A stretch of 64,000 nucleotides of DNA from positions 98,908,093 to 98,972,092 of the forward strand of contig NC_061115.1 of assembly GCF_002878395.1 (NCBI RefSeq). The letters run 5' to 3'. This document shows positions 24,759 to 36,750 of this stretch, piece after piece. The translations under genes and the position numbers were made by a program. The first letter of the stretch is position 1. Each line of letters opens with the position of its first letter. The notes beneath the pieces are model-generated. The model made no database searches. It saw only the letters and a program-made list of their open reading frames with translations, and was not told the DNA's origin. The DNA is from Capsicum annuum. Its lineage: Eukaryota > Streptophyta > Magnoliopsida > Solanales > Solanaceae.

Positions 24759-26422
24759 TGACATCACTCAAATGCACACACAAGTGTACGTGGTCTTATC
24801 AAGTAGTAGAGTGGCTTCAAGTAAGCCTAAGTATCAATCCCTCAGGGACTTACGTTTGCTGCTTATCTAATTCTAGTCTAACAAATTGAGAAAAGTTAAC
24901 AAATAGAGTTTTAGAAAACTAAAAATAAACTAAAATACTGTGGAAAAATAATGACTTAGGAAAATCAATGGATAAAAACCCAGGGTTAAGGCTTACGAAC
25001 AATCATAGTATGTTGTTGAACTTCATATGTTAACTTGCTTATCTTTGTTGTTGATTCATAGGATTAATTACATGATTATGGTTTTCCAACATCAAATCCT
25101 TTTATCCAAGTTGAACCTTACAACTACATCGTTGAGTGGGGGTATAATGATCCAATTAGGTTATTTAAGTTATCTTCCTATGTGTGAATCAATTAAGGCA
25201 TCTAAGTACATTCTTGTCCTAGATGCTAATTCAAGTCTCTTATTTTATAAAGAAACAAGAACTCTACTTTGCTTATTCCCTTGTTCTATGTCCCTATTCC
25301 CTCTCCCGAGATCACAAGGTTAAGAATTGTTGTATTCTAAGGGTAGCTAATCTATAAAGTAGTTAAAATAAGAATAAACAAGGAACCAATAATTACAAGC
25401 AAATTAACAAACTTAATTCAAAAAGAAATAATCATGATCTTGGCCTTAACCCCGGAAAGGGAATTTTAGCCTTTAATGGAAATATTCACCATCCAATCCC
25501 TTGGATTGATGATACAAACTATGAAAGAAACTAAATTAAAGAATAATAAAATCTAAATAATGTGTAGAGCAGCCTATTCTTGTCTAAATACGTCAAAAAG
25601 TAAGTAAAAAACGTGAATAATGTCCTATTTAAAGCGGAAGAAATATCCCATGCCTTGTTGAACAAGGAAATAGTTTCTAGTTGTCTGCGAACCCAGTGAT
25701 TAATATGTTGGAGGGAATCTCATCGCATCTAAATCACATTGATTCACTATTTTGGGTTCCATCTGAATATTTTGATGTGTCACATGTGCCCATACTCCTT
25801 CCCACATTCCCACACTATCCCAATACTCTTCAGGTGTCCAAATTGGCATCAAGCTGTGTTTTGTGCTTCCGAGATCCATTCCAAGCCTTTTTGAGTTGTT
25901 TTCACTCGATTTGAAGCTTGAAACTCTTCATATATCATAATATTCCATTAAAAAAGAATCCTATGGAATTAAAACAATAATTTAGAGCTCAAAACAAAAC
26001 CACATTCTCAACGATAAACTAGAAACACGAGCTAAGCATAGCTTAAATTCACATTGAGCTTTAACTTATTATTTTGACACTTTTCTTGATAAAATTGAAC
26101 CTTGAACATTTAGTAAGTTTTTTCACATATAAACGCATAATAAAAACCTTATTAACTCGTTAAAACACATTAGAATCCAATTCAATAGACTAGAAAAACA
26201 CCTAGCTCAAGCTTGTTACACTAGTTTTCTCGGTTGAACTCTAAATACTAAAATTGAATCAAAACTTGTGTGGAAACATCATTAAACATTGTAAACACAT
26301 ACACGGACACTTATATACACATTTATCTCATTATCAACACATTAATCACATGAATCATCCTCAAAACAAGGCTAAATAGGCTAGAATAATAGCGCCAGAA
26401 TGCATAAATACACCCAAAACCA
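24759..26422 (-). repeat. 5' LTR of the nested element
   Basis: Minus-strand start TGGTTTTGGGTGTATTTATG at 26422, end ...TTGAGTGATGTCA at 24759, 1,664 bp. It aligns across its length with 20245-21886. The plus strand again holds a 98-codon antisense frame at 25027-25323. Confidence 0.9.
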
Positions 26423-27975
26423 AACATCTAAGTATTTAAGTACTTGATTTCAATGTTTAAGGAGATTTTAAAACCATTTTGGACTTAATTTTATCGCTTA
26501 GAGGTTAAAAAAGAAAACTAGTGTTACTAGCTTGAGCTAGGTGTTGTTCTAGTTGATCTCGATGAATTCTAGTGTGTCTAATAATTTCCTTATGGTATGA
26601 TAGTGTAATTATGTATGCAACAACTTTTTTATAATGTTTAAAGTTCCATTGAAAAAATACAAGAGTCAAAACATAGTCAAAGATTAAAAGGGGGAAAACT
26701 AGTATTCTTAGATTAAGTTTCTAATTCACCATCTTGGATGTTGTGTTGTTTTGTGCTCTAATTCATGGTGTTTGATGTTATAGGATGCTTAGTTAGTTGA
26801 TTATTATTATATTTTTATGATAAAAAATCTGTAAATAAAGTGTAAACAACACCACAAGTTTTGGAATGGATGGACAAAATCACACAATAAGATTTGACGT
26901 AAAACAGACCTCTTGGGGTTAACTAGCGCATTGCAGAGTGTATACACTGATATTTGGAGAATTATTCACATTAGGAGATTTCTAAGGGACCTAAAACAGT
27001 GTGCCTCAGTGATCAGGGTTTGTATCATACCCTAGGTACCGCTATAGAGGGCGCGACGTGGACCATAGTCCAATTTAGGACGATTTGACCACCTATAAAT
27101 AAGACACTTAAACATGAGGCTATACACCTTGGACTACCTTTAAACTTTGAGGTAGTATTTATAAAACTTTAAATACGGTTTTTATTCATTTACTTTAGTT
27201 TGTTTATGGATTTTATCATGTATTCATCTATTGTAATTACAGTTATGTCCACGAACGGCTAAAAGCAGCCTTTCCCGGGTTAAGACCATGAACATGATTA
27301 CTATTCCTATGAATTGATTTGGTTTTTATTATTTATCATATTTGGTTGTTTATTTATACTTTTTATCACTATTTTAAGTATTAGAGACCCTTAGAATACA
27401 CCCATTGTCATCTTGATATCCCAGAAGGAGGAACAGGGGGATAGAATATAGGGTAACAAGAGTAGGATTATAATCTTCTACAGAATGAAGTTATGATTTA
27501 CACTTAGTATAGAAATATAACTAAGTGACCTATTTGGTTCATTACGGATGAAATATGAATTCATTTAGCTGATTTTTCATATCCCGGCTTAATGACATAG
27601 TTGTGGGTCTAAGTTAGATAGGTGATTAGAGAGGCTCAGAAGACTATGATCGTAATATCAACCCTGTGGATCAACAACTAAGATAAACAACTTAACCAAT
27701 GATGTTTAAAATCATAGTATGATTATTCATAGATCCTTAACCATGGGTTTCTCCCCATTGATTGTCTAAGTACTTTACTTTTCCACATTGTTTACTTTAT
27801 GTTTAATTACAACTCTCAAACTCTTGTGGTTACATTTCCACGAATTTAATCTCAATAGTTAAACTTGACTTAGATTGTTGTTAACACAAATACCTGTAGG
27901 ATTCATACTTGGCTTATATAAGTCAACTTTACTACTTTGCTAGATCACGTAGACATGCATGTACGCTTAGGCTCA
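26423..27975 (+). repeat. 3' LTR of the plus element, remainder
   Basis: After the AACAT flank the sequence TAAGTATTTAAGTACTTGAT continues the LTR from the point matching about 16060 in the 5' LTR and ends near 27975 (GATCACGTAGACATGCATGTACGC...GCTCA). Together with 20142-20244 it makes a full-length LTR. Chromovirus pol sequence resumes directly after it. Confidence 0.85.
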
Positions 27976-28930
27976 TTGAATGTATGGAGTACTTTAAACA
28001 ATGAGCCTCAACTAGAATAATAGGAATCAAATCATTAACATGAGGCAGACAAACTCACCACTTAATCTGAAACACACCCTCACTATCGAGAATTACCTCC
28101 ATAGCCTTACCTTAGAAAACCTTATCATAAATTGTTCTCAAAATATCATCCTCAAATTATTTAGCCTTTATTTGATCAAGAAATATAGACCTAGCCTCTA
28201 CACTTTTAGTAATCCTCCTCTATCAGACACCTTAATTCATATGAACCTATTATCTAGAGTTTGAATTTCTCTTTCCAATGGATGCCTAGTAGCATTCAAA
28301 TAAGCTAAGCTGCCCATACTTCCTGACTTTCGACTTAATGCATCAGCTACCATATTAGCTTTCCCAAATATTATACAATGGTGATATCGTAATTTTTAAG
28401 TAACTTCATCCATCTATGTTGTCTTAAATTCAAATCCCTCTACGTGAAACACATGTTGTAAACTATGGTGATCAATGAACACTTCATAATGAACTCCATA
28501 CAAGTAACACATCTATATCTTAAGATCAAAAAATATGTCAGCCAACCCTAAGTCATAAATTGGAAAATTCATCTTATTAGGCTTTAATTGCCTTAAAGCA
28601 TAAGAAATCACATTCTTTTCCTACATCAAAATAACACCCAAAACGGAATATAAGGCATCATAATAACTAATAAAATCATTATCCTTTATAGGTAAGGTAT
28701 GAATAGGAGTGGTAATTAAAAAGGTCTTGAGCTTTTGAATGCTCTCCTCACACTTATCAAACCAAATAAACAGTGTATCCTTCTAAGTTAACTATGTTAG
28801 ATGAATAGCAAGAGAAGCAAACACTTTCACAAACCTATGATAATAACTTGATAATCCCATAAAACTATAAACTTCTTTCCCTAAAATACTCCTAGCCTAA
28901 TTCTTAACCACTTTAATCTTCTGAGGTCTA
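27976..28930 (-). pseudogene. Second chromovirus pol: integrase N-terminus, RNase H, RT thumb
   Basis: Minus-strand translation in broken frames gives integrase N-terminal EAHCLKYSIHS at about 27980-28010, then the RNase H end KANMVADALSRKSGSMG (about 28310-28370), RNase H start with SYYDALYSVLGVILM (about 28640-28690), and the RT thumb with FMGLSSYYHRFVKVFA (about 28820-28870). The order is that of chromovirus pol. The frame breaks at 28930, where a solo LTR is inserted, and resumes at 31494. Stops and indels exclude function. Confidence 0.83.
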
Positions 28931-31493
28931 TGTAATACCCGTATTTTTTCTTAGCTTGAAAATCCTCTCAAGGATGTTAGAACTTACTTTGAAATAAGAA
29001 CTCATTCTTATACACATGGTATTTCCATAATTTTCACTTCTTATCATGTGGTAAATTGAATAATCTTTCCATCAATATATAATTTACCTAAATCCGACAC
29101 TCGGGCGAAGAGTTAAAGCCTTTTTAGTGAGATAGAGTTTGACCTGAGCCTTCAACGCATCGCGGAGATAGCTCAAATGGCAATTGTCAAATTCTAGTGT
29201 TGCTCTTTTATACTGGCATGTCGCGCTAAACTTCCAGGTCATAGACAAGGTGGCAACATGATAGCTCTGTATCGCGGCACCGTGTAGTTTCTTATTTGTC
29301 AATTTTCAGTGACATGGCGCATTAATGCCGCATCGTTCCAAGGGCCCAATTTGGGAAATTTTACTAAAAATTAAATTACGTATCCAGGGTTAAAAGGTTC
29401 AATTCCCCCCCCCTCCCATATAAGCTTCCAAACATGGGATTTATCCCTTATTCATCCAAAATATTAATGTTTTTCTCAAATACTATCAAGAACTCAAACT
29501 AGGGTTTTCATAAAAGGTCCAATTTCAAGAAGGTTTCACCATTAATATTCATGAAATCACGATCTAATGTATGCATAGTGTTCATTCATGGACGTTTTCA
29601 TTCATGGAATCCTTTCATCCACGAAGTCCAAGAATCCCTTTTCTAAACTCAAGTTATGGATTTTATATATGTTTTCATGTTTTGGCTGCTCATGTTCATG
29701 TTTGATAGATGTGAAATTGGATTCTATGCCATGATTATTGGTAGTTTCTATATGGGTTTAATTACTATAGCCATAGATTCATGCAACCCTCAGATTTAAA
29801 CCCTTGAATGATGAAATTAGAATTGAATAATGATGTTTACATGTACCATACCTGTCATATATTTGATTAAATGCCTAGATGAAGGAATATTGTCTAACTA
29901 GCATAATATCATGAAATACCCATAAATGTACAAGCTTATGCCTATTAGATGTTTGATGAAATGCTTTAATAAACATATTGTGATGATTATCATGTATTCA
30001 AGAATATCAAGTCATGTCAGTTTTCTTCCATTGAGTCCTCGAGTTACTTGTACCCAAAATATTAGCTGTGTGCCTAGATCTATGCCATGTTTTCAAGATA
30101 CTCTCAGTCTAGCTATGAAATCTTACACTTCAGATAGTCTTATGACTCAGGAAAATATCCATGATCTCATAACTCAGTCAGTTGTCAGATATCAGTAGTA
30201 TTCCGTCAACCACGAAAATTCAGTAACTCAGTCTATGCTCAGTTCAGTTCAATAAATCATGTTCAGTGTCCATTCAGATGGGAGTAGGAATTATCACCGA
30301 GTGAACCCAAGGATGGGGACTCACCTATTATACGAGGGTGTGATTTCTAGAAGCAATCCTTACATTCCAGAACAATGTAGCCAGTATAGGTTGAGACATC
30401 GTAGCCTGCTATATGAGGGTAGATGAGGTGGCTTAACCTATTATGTGAGGGTTCCTACCATTCTCGCTAGAGTTACCTGTTATATGAGGGTTACTCATAA
30501 GTTGTCCTTACCAAAGCACAGTATTGACACTTTTCCAATTAGGGCGTAGATTGGACCCCAGCTCAGCTATCATAGCACCTTCGGGGAATGTTGGTTAGAT
30601 ACTACTTCCCATAGTTTCATGTTACAGAATCAGGACTATTAGATACAGTCAATCAATCTTAGTAATAGAACTCAGATAGTTCTTCAGATTTTAGGACTGT
30701 CAGATATAGCCAACTCACATACAATACGGAACTCAGATAGTTCCATCAGATTCAGGACTGTCAGATATAGTCACCCATGTTATTAGTATTATTCAGATAT
30801 AGTCCTTCATGTTATTAGTCATATCAGTTACTGGCATATCACTTTATCAGTATACAAACTCAGAAATCATGAAATCACATTGACAGTTACAGCTACGTAT
30901 TTATGCATGTATTCTCATATTTATGCTAGATAGTCAGTTAGCATTATTCATGCATGTAAACCATTGCATATAGCCTACCTCACATATATACTCGGTACAT
31001 ATGTACTGACTCATTCACACTTTGGTGCCTTCTTTTTATGTTACACCATAGGTTTAGAGACACGAGTTCCAAATCAGTAGTAAATTCTAGATTTAGCAGT
31101 CAGAGTAGAAGTGAGTCCTCATCCTTCAAGGACATAATGATTTTTAGTATCTCATTGATTAGCTTATTAGTTAGAGTTAGTTAGGGACATATCCCATCAA
31201 CTCTTTATTTAGATTCTTCAGATAGTAGAGGTGTTCAGACTAGATGTAGATTAGATACAGACTATCATGTTTTAGACTTTGGTTTTGTTTTGGGTATTCT
31301 ATTACTCCACATAGATATTACGTTATTCAGTTATATTCATGATCAAACCTTATGGCCTTTCAGGTCATGTTTCCTCATTATTATGTTATCTTATGTAGTA
31401 TACAGGTACAGATATCAGTCATAGGTTAGCTTATGGTCCTTCGGGGTCATGAGCACCGTGTATTGTTCTAGTTCAGCAAATCGGGTCATTACA
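28931..31493 (+). repeat. Solo Tekay-type LTR with perfect 5-bp target duplication
   Basis: It starts TGTAATACCCGTATTTTTTC and ends CGGGTCATTACA, 2,563 bp. It is flanked by GTCTA on both sides (28926-28930 and 31494-31498). No internal region is present, so it probably arose by recombination between the two LTRs of a full element. Its start resembles the LTR at 34269 (TGTAATACCCCGTATTAATT) and its length matches the LTR at 4782-7343. It contains a GAGTCCTCAT...AGGACATAATG block shared with these. The open frames inside it (29084-29302 minus, 29926-30198 plus) look incidental. Confidence 0.92.
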
Positions 31494-32340
31494 GTCTACC
31501 ATCATCCCTTATTTTTAAACTACATGCCCCAAAAAGGACATAAAGGTCAACCAAAATTCACACTAAGAAAACTTTGCATAAAGCTTCTTTTCTTTTAAAA
31601 AACCTAAAAAAATCCTTAAGTGGTTCTCATATTCCTTCTTACTCTTAGAATAAACTAAAATATCATCAATGAAGACAATCATGAAAGAATACAAATAGGC
31701 TTAAATATCCCATTCATCAAACCCAAAAAAGTAGTTGAGGCATTAGTCAGCCCAAAATATATCACAAGAAACTCATAGTACCCATACCTAGTTCAAAGTG
31801 CAGTCTTAGGAACATCGTTAGCATGAATCTTAAGTTGATGATCCAAACCTCAAATTAATCTTCGAAAACGTGAATTCACCCTAAAAACAGTCAAACAAAT
31901 CATTGTTATGGGGTAGATAATACTTGTTATGGATTATAACCTTATTCCGCAACTTACAGAGTATACACATACAAAGGCATCCATCCTTATTTTTTACAAA
32001 TAAGATAAGAGAACCCCATAGAGGAATTCAAATGAATAATCCCTTACCCAACAAATCCTAAAATGATCCTTTAGCTTCTTAACTTAGCTGGAGTCATCCT
32101 ATACTGGGTAATAGAAATAGGATAGGTACATGGCTTTAGATCAATACAAAAATCAATGTCCTAATTTGGTGGCATGCCAGGCAAATCTGTAGGAGACACC
32201 TCCTAAAACTCACACACCATAGGAAATAACTCAGTAGATGGGACCTCTATAGTAGTGTCCTAAAAAACTAGAGAAAAATAAATATTAGGTACCCAAAAGC
32301 TCTGGTAATTTTTCCCCATCCAATTACCGCCAACCCTAAG
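31494..32340 (-). pseudogene. Second chromovirus pol: RT palm and fingers
   Basis: Minus-strand reading gives GHVV.K.GMMVD next to the insertion point, the region before the RT thumb. Further on, ISDDILVYSK-like sequence appears at about 31640-31680, and LWGSLILFVKNKDGCLCMC with the ELK-rich block before it appears at 31960-32110. It then runs into the protease-RT linker to about 32.3 kb and stops. The 5' half of this element (gag, protease, 5' LTR) is absent; LINE sequence follows at 32353. Coding is broken everywhere. Confidence 0.8.
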
Positions 32341-32352
32341 TCCCCACCATCT

Positions 32353-34268
32353 ATGGCTTCAAACAGTGGCCAACTATCTAAGGTGGTTCATCAGGTCCCC
32401 TCTACGCAGTTAACTCCTTTGATCTCACCCTCAAAAAACCTTACCATAGTTAAGGAGCCTACGGATCCTATTGGAAATTATTCTATAATCATAAATCCTA
32501 GAACAAACACAAAAATAAAGAGAAAGAAAGTTGATGACACTCTTATTCCCATGAAGAAAGTTAATATAAATGAGGGAGTTTTGATATTTAAGTGGAATAA
32601 ATAAAAGGTTACAAGAATGAAAATAATTGAAGAATTAAAATATGAAATTGTAGGCAAGTTCTCATAAGGATGGCCTAATATAGCAGAACTTAGAGAACAA
32701 CTACCAAAATAGTGTGCGATTAAAGGAAAGTGCTAGATAATGATTATTAGAGATAGACATGTTCTAATAAGGATGGAATTAGATAATAACCTTATTAACT
32801 TATTGTCCAAGAGCTCTTATTTCATCAATCCAAAAATGGTAATTAGTATCAAATGCGTCCCCTCATATATAATGATAATTGTACGTCGGGTGAGGAAACT
32901 AAACTAGTATTAGCCCGGATCTCTTTTCCTGATTTGCTTTGCTTCGGTTGTTGGAAAGCGCTTGCATTTTAATATTTCTATAATTAATAAGACATGACCA
33001 ATCCGTGTTAGTGCTAAAGTGTAATTAGACCTTTTATCAGAAAAACACTTTTATGCAATGACGGAGATTAAGAATTAAGTCACACAAGAAAAAAAAGAAC
33101 ATCAAAGTGAAAATGAAATATGACATAGTACCAACCTATTACACAAAATTCAAGTTACAAGGACATGAGATGCATGATCATGAAGTGCTTAACAAAAATT
33201 AAGACAAGTAGCAGAGGAACCTGCAGAAGTCACTCAATAAAATCAAAATTAGCAGCAACAAAATAGAGGATAGAGATATGGAAGTGATAAGAAATATGGA
33301 ATTCAACCCTGAGAAGGTTTATATGCAAAAAAATACAGATGTAGTAGAAGGTGCTCTCTCATTATACAATCCTTTCGATGTGCTTAAATAGGAAGAAAAC
33401 AAAGATGATATAGGAGAAGAGACAAATAAGAAGCAACATATAGAGTCTACTAAGGGTTGGGTTGAGAGCTTTTAATACAACAAAAATTAGGGATTAAACC
33501 CTAAGTCCAATGCAAAATACAAACACTACACAAAAGAAGTAAGATATTGGTAAGCATAAGTCATAGCAAAATAAAAAGAGTAGTAAAAATAAGGAGATAG
33601 AGTGGAGGGTGGAAAACTCACCCTTGAAAAAGAAAAAGTGGATTTTTTAATAGAGCAGTAGCAGTAACAACAAAAAAATAATAATGTTTAAGAAAATAAT
33701 AAGATAGTGAAACAAGAACTATAGTAGAGAGAAGAACATAATTGTATGACAACAGAATAGCAGCATAAGGCTATTATTTCTCAAGAACCTAAAATAATTG
33801 TTAAGCGATTAGCAGTAGGTATAAATATAGAGAGTCTACAAAATAGTAAAATAAATGAAGAATAAAAGAGTATATATGATGAGTTACTAGAAATAGGTCA
33901 AGAGCACCTACTGGAGCTTGAGCCTGTAACATATCATAAGACCTCTATTAGAACTTTCATGATATAATTAAATATTAGGTGGAGGAAATTACTACAGTAG
34001 TTACAAAGTAAAATCATAGTATTAATGAAAAATTTGATGGTGATAAATATAATGTTATAGAGAATGTTAGTATGCATGGTGATCTATCTCCATGAAATAC
34101 AAAAAATACTAATAAAAGATGAAAGGAACAAGTTGTTGCTGACAATCGCACACCAAAATAAACAGTTCCAAAGAGAGAAGTGGTTACTACTAAATATGTT
34201 AAATGATGTTAAAGAAAATCTTTTAGAACATTAGGTATGTAATACTCAAAAAGATATTAGTAGATTAC
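32353..34268 (+). pseudogene. LINE ORF1-type (DUF4283 plus zinc knuckle) remnant
   Basis: The plus-strand frame opens at 32353 with Met and runs 83 residues (NLTIVKEP, LIFKWNK), then continues past stops with EIVGKFS.GWPNIAELREQLPK and CAIKGKC.IMIIRDRHVLIRMEL, a clear DUF4283 domain (about 32630-32860). The Cys-His knuckle of this family appears at about 33130-33200 as YYTKFKLQGHEMHDH, with its Cys codons changed (to Tyr and Phe). The acidic C-terminal part with STKGWVESF is at about 33450. DUF4283 proteins are mostly ORF1 products of plant L1 LINEs that bind RNA, though host copies exist. ORF2 is absent here, cut off by the LTR at 34269. Confidence 0.75.
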
Positions 34269-36528
34269 TGTAATACCCCGTATTAATTTTAGCTCAATTT
34301 AGCTCATAATTGCAAGTTAAGGGGTCCAAGCCTTGGAAATTCACTAAGTGTTGAGGACTTAGTCATTTTCAATACCCCTAAACTTCGATGATTTTATTTT
34401 TAAACTTCCCAACCTTGGGACATAGATTTTTGAGTTATTCACGATCGGGGTTGTTTAAAGTATATCTTGGGTGAGTTTTGGAATTTTTAAACGAGTGTAG
34501 GGGAGTGTTTGGAAAACCAAAATAGTAGCACCACCGGGATAAGCGGGAGTTTCCCCCTCCAGTCCACTGGGGTAAGGCGGGTGCCTTCTCCTTCAGTCCA
34601 CTGCTCTAAGACAGGCACCGCCCAGCCTAGTCTGCAACTACAGGGCCCGCGTCGCACCCTTGCTATTCCATCCAGCTATGTTCTTGATATTTTAAGGGTA
34701 TTTGGGTAAATTTCATTCACCTAATTCATCCATAGTAAGAATTTGGGACTCCCAAGGAGCATTATTTGCTTTTTACTCACAAATTCTCTCAAGAAAAACC
34801 CTCTTTATTTCCAAGAAAAAACCCTAACTCTTTCACGAGAAATCAAGGAACTCAAGGTTCAAGTTCAAGAAATACTCAAGGAATTTTAAAGAATTAATCT
34901 AGTGAGGTATGTGAGATGTTTATCCATAGGTCCCTTTCAGCCATGGAGCCCAAAATACTCTTTTGGTTTAATTTATGAGTTTATACCTATTCTTAATGAA
35001 ATAAATCCATGAATCTCTTCTTAATTCAATTTCAAGTTATGGTTACAAATGTTTTCAAGTAGAATAAGTCATGTCATACTTCAAGTGTTACAATTCCCAT
35101 GTCATGATCAATTGATTTTAGGATTAACCCTCAAGTTATAAATTTAGACATGTAATAATGTTGTTTTCCTTATGTTTAAGGCATTCCCATGTCCAAGTTT
35201 ATGATTATTACATGTTTGATGAAATGGCTATGTTTTTATTCTTTGAACTGTGATTTCATGCTATAGTGTTTCAAGTTTGATATTGTACTTTATAATAATT
35301 CAGTGCTGGTGAGTTATGAACATGTGATACCTAGTTATTTTATATGATTTCAGTGTCTCAGAAATGATTTCAGTTGAACCATGAGTATTATCATTTAGTC
35401 AGTTATTATGATCAGACATGATGAGCAAAGTTAGTTGTATGTTCAGTTGTATCTAATTTAGCTCATTTCTGTACCAGTGTCAGTTTAGTTGGGAGTAGGA
35501 TTTAGCACTAAGAAAACCTAGGGATAAGGGCTCACCCATTGGTTAGGAATGAGTCCTTAGTAGAAGCCCTTAAGTTCCAGAACTATGTAGACAACATAGG
35601 ATTACGAGATGTCACCCGCCAGTTTTGGACTAACACTCTCTTAGGGGTTACCCGCTAGTTTAGGACCGACTTACTAGTCCTTTGGGACATATAATAAGTA
35701 GATCCACAAAGCCAGTGTTAGTATCCGTGGCACAGTACTGACACTCTTCCAATTGCGGATACAGGTTGGGCCCCGACTAGCTCAGATTAGGGCATGTTAG
35801 TTAGATAATACCTCCCACAGTCTTAGTACAGTATTCAGTATATTTTAGTTTAGGTTTTCTTGACCAAGTTATAGAACCTCAGTTATTCAGTTATATAGAT
35901 TTTATTTATTCAGTTTATAAATTATTTTAGAAACATATTTATACTTGGTCTTGCATTCACAGAGGTTATATAATTATGCATTTATGCTTAGTTATTTTCA
36001 TGTATTTTGTTCAGTACTTATCTCATATACCTGTACATTTAAAGTAATGAATGCATACTTTTCTTTGTTCTATATTGTTTTATAACATAGGTTTGGATGC
36101 TCAGTTTCCCGACCACTCTAAGACAACTCAGCGACATTCAGTACCAGTATAGGTGAGTCCTTCTCCGTCGAGGACATGATTTATTTAATTTAGTTACTCC
36201 AATACTTTATTATGTTTAGTTAGTTAGAGTTATTTGGGGGTCTATCCCATCAACCCCTCAGTCAGTTTAGAGGCTTTCAGACAAATTAGACAATTAGCTA
36301 GACAGTTAGTCAGTTACATTATATTTTTATCAGTTGTTTCAGATATTTTAGTGTTTTGTATTTCAGTATTCCAGAGTTATAGTATCTTATCATAGTGTCT
36401 TTTGTATATGCTGTTTTATTACTATTTTGTTCAGAGCTCACAGCAGGTACCAGCTCATAGGTTAGCTTGTGGCAATTCGTGACCATAAGTACCATGGCAT
36501 GACTATGGGGTAGCCTCGGGTTATAACA
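34269..36528 (+). repeat. 5' LTR of the plus-strand chromovirus
   Basis: Starts TGTAATACCCCGTATTAATT and ends GGGTTATAACA, 2,260 bp, followed by AAACT and the primer site. It includes a GC-richer leader (34540-34680), AGGTATGTGAGATGTTTATC at about 34905 (a possible splice donor shared with the LTR at 4782-7343) and the GTCCTTCTCCGTCGAGGACA block near 36155. A 66-codon frame at 34509-34709 falls in the leader and has no recognisable product. Confidence 0.88.
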
Positions 36529-36533
36529 AAACT

Positions 36534-36546
36534 TGGTATCAGAGCC
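36534..36546 (+). other. Primer binding site, tRNA-iMet type
   Basis: TGGTATCAGAGCC matches the complement of the plant initiator-Met tRNA 3' end without mismatch over 13 nt, 5 nt after the LTR end. It is the best-kept primer site of the three tRNA-iMet-type sites in the window. Confidence 0.93.
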
Positions 36547-36750
36547 TAAGGTTTCAAACTATCCTAGGGAGTCTAAAATTCATGTTCAGTAGCGTCTTGT
36601 GTATAGGTGTGAAGTGCGCCACACTTATAGACAAGAGGCTATGAAATGTTTTAGGAAAATTTCCCTTTTTTCAATTTTCATGTCATGAGAAAGAGTATAA
36701 TGCTCTATTTAAATTCTCTTTCTAACTCACCCTTTATTTCGCTTACATAC

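Larger units (their letters stand above)
20245..26422 (-). mobile_element. Nested minus-strand copy of the non-autonomous Athila/Tat-like family
   Basis: Complete in outline, 6,178 bp: 5' LTR 24759-26422, primer site 24735-24752, internal region 21887-24758, 3' LTR 20245-21886. Both outer ends are TG/CA type. Flanking 5-mers are AGCAT (20240-20244) and AACAT (26423-26427), a target duplication with one difference. The flanks are the two halves of the 3' LTR of the plus-strand sister, so this copy inserted into it later. The internal region lacks RT and integrase. The two LTRs are collinear over their whole length, with scattered substitutions and small indels. Confidence 0.9.
15969..27975 (+). 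mobile_element. Non-autonomous Athila/Tat-like LTR element, split by a nested relative
   Basis: This plus-strand element has a 5' LTR at 15969-17598, an Asp-tRNA-type primer site, a 2.5-kb internal region (17599-20141) and a 3' LTR in two parts: 20142-20244 and 26423-27975. The gap holds a minus-strand copy of the same family. The joined LTR would be about 1.65 kb, like the 5' LTR (1,630 bp). The internal region has only gag scraps and no RT or integrase, so it would need enzymes from a relative. It sits in the pol of the minus-strand chromovirus (15968/27976). About 45 integrase codons are missing at that junction and I see no clear target duplication. Confidence 0.8.

Noticed and set aside
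29926..30198. 90-codon plus-strand frame
   Set aside because: Inside the solo LTR 28931-31493; residues show no domain, and the LTR copies at 4782-7343 and 34269-36528 show no equivalent frame that I can see.
34509..34709. 66-codon plus-strand frame in a GC-richer stretch
   Set aside because: It coincides with the LTR leader between start and splice-like site; no domain and no match in the other LTRs.
36534..36546. tRNA gene end
   Set aside because: Only the 3'-end complement of tRNA-iMet is present, next to an LTR; this is a primer site. No cloverleaf is seen here or at 4762 or 24735.
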